Part shown: piece by piece, positions 9,883 through 18,374 of the stretch
Layout: every line of letters starts with the position of its first letter
Position numbering within the stretch: position 1 is the stretch's first letter
Assembly (NCBI GenBank): GCA_013152535.1
Contig: JAADGE010000051.1
Location: 1-64,000, forward strand
Length of the DNA: 64,000 nt
Direction: 5' to 3'
Source: Chlorobiota bacterium
GTDB taxonomy: Bacteria; Bacteroidota; Bacteroidia; Bacteroidales; JAADGE01
Made by a program: the position numbers and the translations under genes
The notes under the pieces: generated by a model
The model's database searches: none
The model's input: the letters and a program-made list of their open reading frames with translations, nothing else
What the model was told of the DNA's origin: nothing

Positions 9883-12606
9883 TTAGAAAGTTAACACAAC
9901 ACCTGCATTGAAAGTTCTCGGTAAACCAAGATAAACTTCTGCAGAATTAACGGTATGTGAAAATCTATTATCATAACCGTAAAATCCGTTGTATTTACTG
10001 TTATCAACTGCATCTTGAATATACATTGTGTCAAATAAGTTGAAAACATGTCCGAAAACTTCAACACCGATTTTTCCTTGTAAAGGAAGTTTATAAGAGA
10101 AGTGCATATCAGCTAAGAAATATGCCGGTGCTTCCCAAACTTGTTTTGTGTCATTTACGTCTGTTCTGGTAAAAGGATTCCAGTCAGCATAATTTTTGGT
10201 ATAGTATCTGCCGTCAAATTGAAATCTTAATCCTTTAATCGGAATAATTGTTAACATTCCGCCGAATTGAGTTTGAGGAGCATCTCCTACTTTTAAACCG
10301 TTTGCAAAAATACTGTATGTCGTATCTGTTACTGTAGTTTCATTATAATATTTAAATCTGCCGGTAATATCATTAGTATATTCCCAATTTCCGAATGATG
10401 CCATAGCACCTATTGCAATAAAATCAACCGGATGATAGTTTCCTTCAAATTCAAATCCGCTGTGTTTTTGATCAATTCCGTTAATAAATATATTAATATC
10501 ATTATTGTCTAAATCTCGAGTTCTGTAGTTAAGTGCTCTGTTTTCCCAAGTTGTATTATAATAATTAACTTTTATATCAAGATCTTTTGTCGGTGTTTGA
10601 TAATTTACACCAAACTCATAAGCTTTAAAAATTTCATTCTTGGAATTATCAACAAATTGACCTATGTCATCACTTATTACATTATCAAATATAGGTGATT
10701 TTGAAATATATCCGTAATTTCCGAAAATACTGAATCCGCCTACAGGTCGATAGCTTACGCCGCCTTTAATTTGATAACCCGGAAGTGTTTTTGATTCTAA
10801 ATATAATTCCTTTCCGTCGGTTCCTTTCCTGAAATGGTTTGTATAAGTATATTTTATGAAAGAATGACCGAAAGTTCCGTAAGCCGTAAATTTATTCGTG
10901 TTGTATTCGGCTTGAGCAAAATAACCAAACCAATCTACAGTATTTGTAAAATGATAAGCAATTTTATCACCTAATACTTTATTATAATCAGAAGGACTGT
11001 CAAATTCATTCCCGCTATAAACAAAGAATTTGCCTCCTATTAAGTCTCTTACTTCTCTGAAGTGGTCAATTTTTGCTTTTCTCCAGTCAATACCGATTTG
11101 TCCTTTAAAATGATCGCTGAACAAAATTTGGGCTCTGGAAATAGCACCGATTGTCCATTGGTTATTAACACTGTTTCTTAAAATACCGAATGCGGTATCT
11201 GTTGCTGTATTATTTTTATACGTTTCGTCCCAACTTACAAATCTTGAAGGACTTGTAATCCCGGCATTATAATTCCATTTCATATCTCCGTATGTTCCTG
11301 AACCACCGCCTGTTCCTCCTGAATAGTATAAAGTAGTATATTGTTTTACTTTAGGAGACCAAGTAGCATACCAGTTTAAGTTTGCTAAAGGTTTGTGATA
11401 ATAATTTTCTCTTTCACTCATAAAGTTAGCGTTATTTCGGTTATGAGTTTTACCGCTCCACCATTGCTGACCATTATAATCAACAGTAATAGGACTCCAA
11501 TTTTCATTATAAAAACGACCTCCTTTGGCATCAGCAAATCCCGGATATTGTTCTTTTGCATCAGCTTCAGGAAATTTTAATAATGTACTGTCATCTGCAC
11601 CTATTTCTTTTGCATAATCATGACTGTATGCAGCTACATTTTGTTTATATAAATTTTGCCCGTGACGTTGAGCTGCACCCAAAACAAATAATTCCAATTT
11701 GTGATTTTTGTTCACTTTATAAGAAGAACCTAAATAGTATGCAAAAGCTTTTGTGAATGTTCCGTCAATAATACCGTTGCCTTGTTTTCCTACGAAACTT
11801 GCACTTAACGCAAATTTATCATTAATCAAACCGGTATTACCGCTTAATGACATTTTCATAAAATTGCCTGAGCCGTATTCTAATTTAGCTGAACCTCCGG
11901 CTGTTTTTTCAGCAGGGCTGGTAATAATATTCATTGTACCGCCGATAGAAGGTGTTGCTAAATTTACGGCACTTAAACCTCTTTGCATTTGTATGGATGA
12001 TGTTGCATCGGCTACACCATCCCAATTTGACCAATAAACCCAACCGTTTTCCATATCATTTACCGGAACACCGTTAATCATAATAGCAACATTTCTTTGG
12101 TTAAATCCGCGAACGTTGATACGAGCATCACCTGCACCGCCGCCGCCTGCTGTTGAATATACACTCGGAGTCATATTCATTACCAACGGTAAATCTCTTG
12201 AGCCGAGTTGTTGTTCAATTTCTTTTTTTGTAACATCAGAAAATGCTACCGGTGTTTCTCTTTCTTTGGCACGATCGGCTATAATCAATATTTCTGCCAA
12301 TTCAGCATTTTCAGGTTTCAATGTAATATTAATTGTTCCTGCTTTAACGGCAACTTCCTGTGTTGCCATACCCACATAAGAAAATACCAGAAATTGAGCA
12401 CCCGCAGGAACTTCAATTTTATATTTCCCGTCAGTTCCCGAAACTACAGCTACGGTTGTTCCTTTTACCATAATGGTTACACCCGGTAATACCGTACCGT
12501 CGTCAGCAGTTACAGTACCGTTTACACTTGTTTGAGCAAAAGTAAATGCCGTAAAAAAAACAAATGTAAATAACAATAAAAACTTGTTTAAATTTCTCAT
12601 AATCAA
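9883..12606 (-). CDS. TonB-dependent outer-membrane receptor with N-terminal carboxypeptidase-like regulatory domain
   Basis: Signal peptide, GTVTADDGTVLPGVTIMVKGT, plug motif NVRGFNQRNVAIMINGVPVNDMENGWVYWSNWDG, C-terminal beta-barrel ending in F. Confidence 0.93.
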   Translation of the reverse strand: MIMRNLNKFLLLFTFVFFTAFTFAQTSVNGTVTADDGTVLPGVTIMVKGTTVAVVSGTDGKYKIEVPAGAQFLVFSYVGMATQEVAVKAGTINITLKPENAELAEILIIADRAKERETPVAFSDVTKKEIEQQLGSRDLPLVMNMTPSVYSTAGGGGAGDARINVRGFNQRNVAIMINGVPVNDMENGWVYWSNWDGVADATSSIQMQRGLSAVNLATPSIGGTMNIITSPAEKTAGGSAKLEYGSGNFMKMSLSGNTGLINDKFALSASFVGKQGNGIIDGTFTKAFAYYLGSSYKVNKNHKLELFVLGAAQRHGQNLYKQNVAAYSHDYAKEIGADDSTLLKFPEADAKEQYPGFADAKGGRFYNENWSPITVDYNGQQWWSGKTHNRNNANFMSERENYYHKPLANLNWYATWSPKVKQYTTLYYSGGTGGGSGTYGDMKWNYNAGITSPSRFVSWDETYKNNTATDTAFGILRNSVNNQWTIGAISRAQILFSDHFKGQIGIDWRKAKIDHFREVRDLIGGKFFVYSGNEFDSPSDYNKVLGDKIAYHFTNTVDWFGYFAQAEYNTNKFTAYGTFGHSFIKYTYTNHFRKGTDGKELYLESKTLPGYQIKGGVSYRPVGGFSIFGNYGYISKSPIFDNVISDDIGQFVDNSKNEIFKAYEFGVNYQTPTKDLDIKVNYYNTTWENRALNYRTRDLDNNDINIFINGIDQKHSGFEFEGNYHPVDFIAIGAMASFGNWEYTNDITGRFKYYNETTVTDTTYSIFANGLKVGDAPQTQFGGMLTIIPIKGLRFQFDGRYYTKNYADWNPFTRTDVNDTKQVWEAPAYFLADMHFSYKLPLQGKIGVEVFGHVFNLFDTMYIQDAVDNSKYNGFYGYDNRFSHTVNSAEVYLGLPRTFNAGVVLTF

Positions 12607-12833
12607 TTAGTTTTAATTTATAAACATTTTAAATAATCAATTGCAATTTAATATAAACTTTTTAAAAAATAAAATTTTAACGAGTTAAGTTTTTAACATA
12701 AATTTTTTAAATAGCTTTTATTCAAATACAAAAAAATGATGTTTTACAATATCGACAGACATTTAAATGAATAAAATATATTAACTTCGCATTTTATACT
12801 ATTTATTTTATTAATAATTAAAACAGTTGTTTT

Positions 12834-15380
12834 ATGAAAAGAAATTTATTTACTTTTATACTTTTACTTATTCTGAGCGGAATAAGTACAGGTATTGTTG
12901 CACAACAAACCGTAAAAGGTATTGTAACAGATGCCGGGGACAGTACACCGATTCCGGGTGTAACCGTTATGGTAAAAGGGACTGATATAGGAACAATTTC
13001 TGATATCAACGGTAACTATAAAATTAATGTTCCTCAAGGTAAAGATTATCTTGTTTTTTCATATGTCGGAATGAAAACGATTGAAATGAAAATTACCGGA
13101 ACAGAATTGAATGTTGCTTTAGCTCCGGAAAATGAAGAAATAGCGGAAATTATGGTTATTGCAAGTTTTGCAAAAGACAGGCATACACCGGTTTCGTTTT
13201 CAACAATTTCACCTGAAATAATTACCGAAAAATTAGGAAATCAAGAATTTCCCGAAATTTTAAAATCTACACCAAGTGTTTATGCAACCAAAGAAGGCGG
13301 CGGATACGGTGACAGTCGTATAAATCTGAGAGGTTTTGATTCCAGTAATATAGGTGTGTTAATAAACGGTGTTCCGGTTAACGGTATGGAAAACGGAAGA
13401 GTATATTGGAGTAACTGGGCAGGTTTATCTGACGTAACTCGAACTATGCAGGTTCAAAGAGGTCTCGGAGCTTCAAAACTTGCTATTTCATCTGTCGGCG
13501 GTACGATTAATATTATAACAAAAACAACCGATGCTAAAAAAGGCGGTTCGGTTTATCTTGTAACCGGTAATAACGGATACAGCAAAACAGCATTCACTTT
13601 GTCAACAGGTATACAGGATAACGGTTGGGCTGTAACTGTCAGCGGAAGTAAAACGCAAGGCGACGGTTATGTTCGCGGAACAAACTTTAAAGGATATTCG
13701 TATTTTTTTAATGTGTCAAAAAGATTAACCGATAATCAAACATTAGCATTAACAGCTTTCGGTGCACCGCAATGGCACAACCAAAGAAGTTCGCAACATT
13801 TTATAAGTACTTATTTAAGCAAACCCGACGGAGTTTTGTATAACTCAGATTTCGGATACAGAAACGGAAAAGTTTACGGAGGCGGATATGCGTATAATGA
13901 ATACCATAAACCTCAAATTTCATTAAATCACAATTGGAGTATTAATTCTGTAACAAATTTATCTACAGCGATATATGCATCTAAATCTACCGGAGGCGGA
14001 AGACGTATTTCCGGAACACAATCAAATTTATTAACATTTCAATATCCTTCGGGTGAACCCAATGCAGAAACCCTGATAACTCCTGACGGACATTTAGATT
14101 ATGATTCCGTTATGAAAATTAATCAGGCATCGAATACCGGTTCACAGGCGATTGTTGCTATGTCTAATAACTCACACGATTGGTACGGAATACTTTCAAG
14201 TTTAAATACTAAAGTCGGCGATATTAATATTACGGCAGGTATAGACGGAAGATATTACAAAGGATACCATTATCAGGTAGTTGATGATTTACTCGGCGGA
14301 AAATACTTTTTGGACGGAGCAAATGTAAACAGAGATGCAAGTACTCCTTTATATAAAGGTGATAAATTTGCATATTATAGTTTGGGTGAAGTTCTTTGGG
14401 AAGGTTTTTTTGCACAAGGTGAATATGTTGCCGAAAGTTTTTCCGGTTTTGTGTCAGGTTCTGTTTCAAACAGTTCATACAGAAGAACAGATTATTTTGC
14501 CTATACTCCTGAAGAAGGTCAAGTAACCGACTGGACTAACTTTCTGGGATACAGTGGTAAAGCAGGTGTAAATTATAATATTAACGAGCATCATAATATA
14601 TTTGCAAACGGCGGTTATTTCACGCGTGCACCGTTTTTTAAATATGCTTTTATAGGTCATACAAATACGTTTAATGAAGGAGCTAAAAACGAACGTGTTT
14701 TATCATCCGAGTTAGGATACGGATATCGTTCCGTAAAAGTAAATGCAAATGTGGCTTTATATCGTACAAAATGGATGGATAAGGCTTTAACCAGAACATT
14801 GGGACAAGAAACTGCTAATATTACAGGTTTAGATGCTTTGCATCAAGGTGTTGAAGCCGAATTAACCTATAAACCTTCACATAAACTTACCGTTAAAGGG
14901 ATGCTTTCCGTAGGAGATTGGATTTGGGAGAAAGATGTTGCTGCAGCAGTTTATGATCAAAATCAAGTATTTATGGATTCTGTTTTTATTTATTCAAAAG
15001 GTATTCATGTGGGTAATGCGGCACAAACAACAGCTGCTTTAGGAATAGATGCTGAAGTTTTACCGAAATTAACAATCGGTGTTGATGTAAATTATTATGC
15101 TAATCTGTATTCTTATTTTGATATAAATTCCAGAGTTAAGGAGTCGGATATCGGTGTTGATGCATGGAAAATGCCGGATTATACTTTAGCAGATTTCAAT
15201 GTGAAATATAAATTTAAAGTAGCCGGTTTAAATGCGGCAATTTACGGAAAAATCAATAATATTTTAGATACAGAATATATTGCCGATGCAACCGACGGTG
15301 TAACTCACGATTATGCAACATCTCCCGTTTTTTACGGTTTCGGAAGAACATGGTCAATAGCTTTAAAAGTCAGATTCTAA
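12834..15380 (+). CDS. TonB-dependent receptor, paralogue of the 9883-12606 gene
   Basis: GIVTDAGDSTPIPGVTVMVKGTD; NLRGFDSSNIGVLINGVPVNGMENGRVYWSNWAG; terminal F. Confidence 0.93.
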   Translation: MKRNLFTFILLLILSGISTGIVAQQTVKGIVTDAGDSTPIPGVTVMVKGTDIGTISDINGNYKINVPQGKDYLVFSYVGMKTIEMKITGTELNVALAPENEEIAEIMVIASFAKDRHTPVSFSTISPEIITEKLGNQEFPEILKSTPSVYATKEGGGYGDSRINLRGFDSSNIGVLINGVPVNGMENGRVYWSNWAGLSDVTRTMQVQRGLGASKLAISSVGGTINIITKTTDAKKGGSVYLVTGNNGYSKTAFTLSTGIQDNGWAVTVSGSKTQGDGYVRGTNFKGYSYFFNVSKRLTDNQTLALTAFGAPQWHNQRSSQHFISTYLSKPDGVLYNSDFGYRNGKVYGGGYAYNEYHKPQISLNHNWSINSVTNLSTAIYASKSTGGGRRISGTQSNLLTFQYPSGEPNAETLITPDGHLDYDSVMKINQASNTGSQAIVAMSNNSHDWYGILSSLNTKVGDINITAGIDGRYYKGYHYQVVDDLLGGKYFLDGANVNRDASTPLYKGDKFAYYSLGEVLWEGFFAQGEYVAESFSGFVSGSVSNSSYRRTDYFAYTPEEGQVTDWTNFLGYSGKAGVNYNINEHHNIFANGGYFTRAPFFKYAFIGHTNTFNEGAKNERVLSSELGYGYRSVKVNANVALYRTKWMDKALTRTLGQETANITGLDALHQGVEAELTYKPSHKLTVKGMLSVGDWIWEKDVAAAVYDQNQVFMDSVFIYSKGIHVGNAAQTTAALGIDAEVLPKLTIGVDVNYYANLYSYFDINSRVKESDIGVDAWKMPDYTLADFNVKYKFKVAGLNAAIYGKINNILDTEYIADATDGVTHDYATSPVFYGFGRTWSIALKVRF

Positions 15381-15398
15381 ACCTTAAAATTAATAAAA

Positions 15399-16742
15399 AT
15401 GAAAAAATATATAATAGTATCATTTATTTTCGGCTTACTGTTTACGGCGTGTAATCCGAATAAGGATATTTATAATGATATAAATAAAAATGAAACACCG
15501 TATTCAGAAACCGGATTAGAGTACACATTAACATCCGACGATTATACATATGCAAAATCAACAATTGAAGCATCTGCAACCAATCACTCAGATACTCTTT
15601 GGGCATCATATATTAAACAATACAGCAGTTTTAATACAAAATTTTCGGCATATAAATATATCCCTTCAATTTTGGCAAAAAATTTCCCTGCTTTAAATGA
15701 CGGCTCTAATATTGTTGTAACTTTTAACCAATATATAGGTCAGATGTACGGAGATATTATCACTGTTGTTTTAAATGATAATGACTACATTAATATGGGA
15801 GGAGATATTGCTACAAATAAATATTTTTCAGTCCCTGATGATTTAAATAAGTTACCGGGATTTTTATTAAGTAAACTTTCCAATGCTGAAGCAAATGAGT
15901 ATACAGAAGTATTTTATAAATATCCTGATAATGAGACAATTGCCGGAAGTTTTTATAAATTTAACGGTTATCAATGGACACTTGTTGAGAATTCAATAGT
16001 ATTAGCTCCCAATGATTATAATGAAATGGGAGCACCGGGCGGTACCAAAAATTATTTTTCTGAAGATGCGATGCCGGGTAATTATTTGCCTGAATTTTTA
16101 AAATTACATTATCCGTATGCTCAAGAAAGTGATGAATTAACAGTAGTATGTCATTTATTTGATTTTGAAAGTATTGTTTATGCTATTTCCTGTAATTATG
16201 ACGGTTCTGATTGGAAAATTAATTTTCCCGGAGAGGAAAGAGTTTCTCAATTTAAACATGACGAAGAAAAATGGTATTTTGACCCGACAGTTATTTTTAC
16301 TATGTCTGCTTCTGATTATCAGTTGATAGTAGATTATGTTACAGGAAACCCGAGTATTCCGAACGGATATCTTGATAGTTCTCACCCTGAAAATACTGAA
16401 TATTACTACGGAGCAAGTTCTCATTATGGGAATTTTAATCTTAAGCTGTCATATCGAAGACCTAATGACCCGTTGGGCTTATTAACTGATTTGTCAGATG
16501 CAGATGCTACTGCAAATGTTTGGGAAAGAATGAAAGAAGGTATTGTAGTAATGTTACAACAAAAATTTCCGAATGCTGTACCGTCAATTGAAGGTGTTGA
16601 TGTGCATTATTTTGTAACTTTCAAAGTTTATGACGGGGCAAGCTACTGGTATGTAATAGAATACAAGTGTACTGCATCAGGTACTCCGCCTACATTTGAA
16701 TTGGTTACTGATGCCGAAGATATATCCGGAACTGTTCAATAA
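15399..16742 (+). CDS. Surface lipoprotein with 3-4 degenerate tandem repeats, probable partner of the TonB receptor
   Basis: Lipobox LLFTAC; repeated units of the form [VILT]xxxxxDYxxM...NYF...LPxFL. Starts 18 nt after the TonB receptor gene. Confidence 0.7.
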   Translation: MKKYIIVSFIFGLLFTACNPNKDIYNDINKNETPYSETGLEYTLTSDDYTYAKSTIEASATNHSDTLWASYIKQYSSFNTKFSAYKYIPSILAKNFPALNDGSNIVVTFNQYIGQMYGDIITVVLNDNDYINMGGDIATNKYFSVPDDLNKLPGFLLSKLSNAEANEYTEVFYKYPDNETIAGSFYKFNGYQWTLVENSIVLAPNDYNEMGAPGGTKNYFSEDAMPGNYLPEFLKLHYPYAQESDELTVVCHLFDFESIVYAISCNYDGSDWKINFPGEERVSQFKHDEEKWYFDPTVIFTMSASDYQLIVDYVTGNPSIPNGYLDSSHPENTEYYYGASSHYGNFNLKLSYRRPNDPLGLLTDLSDADATANVWERMKEGIVVMLQQKFPNAVPSIEGVDVHYFVTFKVYDGASYWYVIEYKCTASGTPPTFELVTDAEDISGTVQ

Positions 16743-16764
16743 TTTATAAAATAACTAAAACTCA

Positions 16765-16798
16765 AAAACCGCAGCAAAATAAATCGCTGCGGTTTTTT
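16765..16798 (+). terminator. Rho-independent terminator
   Basis: AACCGCAGC-AAAATAAATC-GCTGCGGTT followed by TTTT. Confidence 0.85.
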
Positions 16799-16866
16799 GT
16801 TATCTTACAGAACTTTAAACCACCTTATTAAGGTAAATCAGTTTTACCGACACGAAGCCTCAAAGC

Positions 16867-17073
16867 CTATATATTTTGAAATATTTTGACGTTTTGAAGT
16901 CGGTCGCCTTTGCTGCCGTATTTTGTACGTAATTTTTCAACGGTTTCTCCCTTTTTATCTCGAAGAATTTCAGTTAATCGAACTTTAAAATCTCTTAAGC
17001 TTTCATTCGGTTTTGATTCTGCTTTTAAAACCGTGCATTTATATAACTCCAGTTTATTTGAGCGATTCTTATT
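16867..17073 (-). pseudogene. Remnant of the C-terminal region of a HerA/DUF87-like ATPase
   Basis: Stop-to-stop frame without a start codon: NKNRSNKLELYKCTVLKAESKPNESLRDFKVRLTEILRDKKGETVEKLRTKYGSKGDRLQNVKIFQNI*. Resembles the LxLY+...LK..S.PxES..DF+.RL...+R+.....EKLR.KY segment of HerA-like ATPases. Not in the ORF track. Confidence 0.5.
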
Positions 17074-17381
17074 TTATTCTGTTTAATATCAAGGTCATTA
17101 AGTTCTAATACTATTTCTTCCGGAAAAAGACTTTTATAAAGCCTCGGTATTCCGGAAACAGCCCAACTGCCTTCGGTTAAATATTCAACTAAAAATAAAA
17201 TTTGCAGTTCTTTTGTAGTTTTCCAAACTTGGATATTATTTTTACTAAAAGCCATAGCAACAACATGTTTTGTTCCAAAAAACATTACATCAGAACATCT
17301 GTTGTCTTCATGTCCTCGAAATAGAATTGTATTTTTAGGAATAATGCAATAGCCGAATGTTTCAATTAACCTATCAGTCAT
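17025..17381 (-). CDS. Hypothetical protein, possibly ADP-ribosyltransferase-fold (ART/RES-like)
   Basis: 118 aa: NTILFRGHEDN...MFFGTKHVVAMAFSKN...LQILFLVEYLTEGSWAVSG. Small gap to the thiS-like gene, same strand. Confidence 0.45.
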   Translation of the reverse strand: MTDRLIETFGYCIIPKNTILFRGHEDNRCSDVMFFGTKHVVAMAFSKNNIQVWKTTKELQILFLVEYLTEGSWAVSGIPRLYKSLFPEEIVLELNDLDIKQNKIRIAQINWSYINARF

Positions 17382-17393
17382 TCTGCAATTTTT

Positions 17394-17597
17394 TTAACCG
17401 CCGCTTATTAAATGAATAATGTCAACATTATCTCCGTTTTTAACGACAGCGGTATCATATTGATTTTTCCGAATTAATTCTCTGTTTATTTTGATAACAA
17501 GAGCTTTAAAGGTAAATTTTTTTATTTTCAAAATTTCAGAAATTGTTAATTGCTCAAAATCAAAAGATTCACTTCTGTTATTTAATGTAATTGTCAT
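17394..17597 (-). CDS. thiS: ThiS-like sulfur-carrier protein (ubiquitin-like)
   Basis: 67 aa, NRELIRKNQYDTAVVKNGDNVDIIHLISGG with C-terminal GG. Confidence 0.82.
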   Translation of the reverse strand: MTITLNNRSESFDFEQLTISEILKIKKFTFKALVIKINRELIRKNQYDTAVVKNGDNVDIIHLISGG

Positions 17598-17607
17598 TTC
17601 CCCTGTA

Positions 17608-18186
17608 TTAATTTAATAATATTTCCAATACCAGATTAGCCTGCATATTTGACACTATTCCCACTCTCGGAGCAAGCGGCGGATTGTTATCCGAGATTTC
17701 GGATTTTTCATCACCGCAAATATATAAATTTTCAATCTGCTTCGAATGAAGTGAATTATTATCACCAAATCCCGCCATTCCCAGACCGGAAATTATCGGT
17801 TTATCCGGAAATTCAGTTAAAACAGTTTCAATCAACATTTTTTTTTCTTCAGCTTTATCAAATGCTTCAATAATAATATCGCATTCCGAGAAAATATACG
17901 GTATATTATATTCATCAACTTTTAGAATATGAATGCTAATTTGAACTTCCGGATTTATACGATTAATATTATCCTTTAACGCGTTCACTTTTATTTGCCC
18001 TATTTGGTCATAAAAATAATATTGACGGTTTAAATTACTTTCACTCACAACATCAAAATCAGCAATAATTAATTTCCCGATTCCTGAACGAGCAAGTGCA
18101 ACGGCACAATTAGAACCTAAACCGCCGGCTCCGGCAATTCCGACTGTTTTATATTTCAATGAATTTTTAATTTCTTCAAAAGTCAT
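17608..18186 (-). CDS. thiF: ThiF/MoeB/E1-like adenylyltransferase (short form)
   Basis: GIAGAGGLGSNCAVALARSGIGKLIIADFDVVSESNLNRQYYFYDQIGQIKVNAL. Confidence 0.88.
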   Translation of the reverse strand: MTFEEIKNSLKYKTVGIAGAGGLGSNCAVALARSGIGKLIIADFDVVSESNLNRQYYFYDQIGQIKVNALKDNINRINPEVQISIHILKVDEYNIPYIFSECDIIIEAFDKAEEKKMLIETVLTEFPDKPIISGLGMAGFGDNNSLHSKQIENLYICGDEKSEISDNNPPLAPRVGIVSNMQANLVLEILLN

Positions 18187-18335
18187 AAATATCTGTTATT
18201 ATGAAGTGCAAATTTAATTAAAAATTCAATATTGTAACTTATTGAATGTCAATATTAGTTTTGAAAATTGCGATATGCAAAAGATAACATATTGACATAA
18301 ATCATTTTAAATACACATTACAGAATATAAATTTG

Positions 18336-18343
18336 TATTTTTG
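18336..18343 (+). promoter_or_regulatory. Putative Bacteroidetes -7 box (TAnnTTTG) upstream of the AOR gene
   Basis: TATTTTTG at 18336-18343, 32 bp before the ATG at 18375. No well-spaced -33 TTTG was identified. Confidence 0.4.
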
Positions 18344-18374
18344 CATAAAATATGAAAATTTAAAATTATATAAT

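Noticed and set aside
11395-12489. Plus-strand ORFs inside the TonB receptor gene (11395, 11556, 11753, 12116, 12208)
   Set aside because: Antisense to a clear TonB receptor; mutually overlapping and without motifs.
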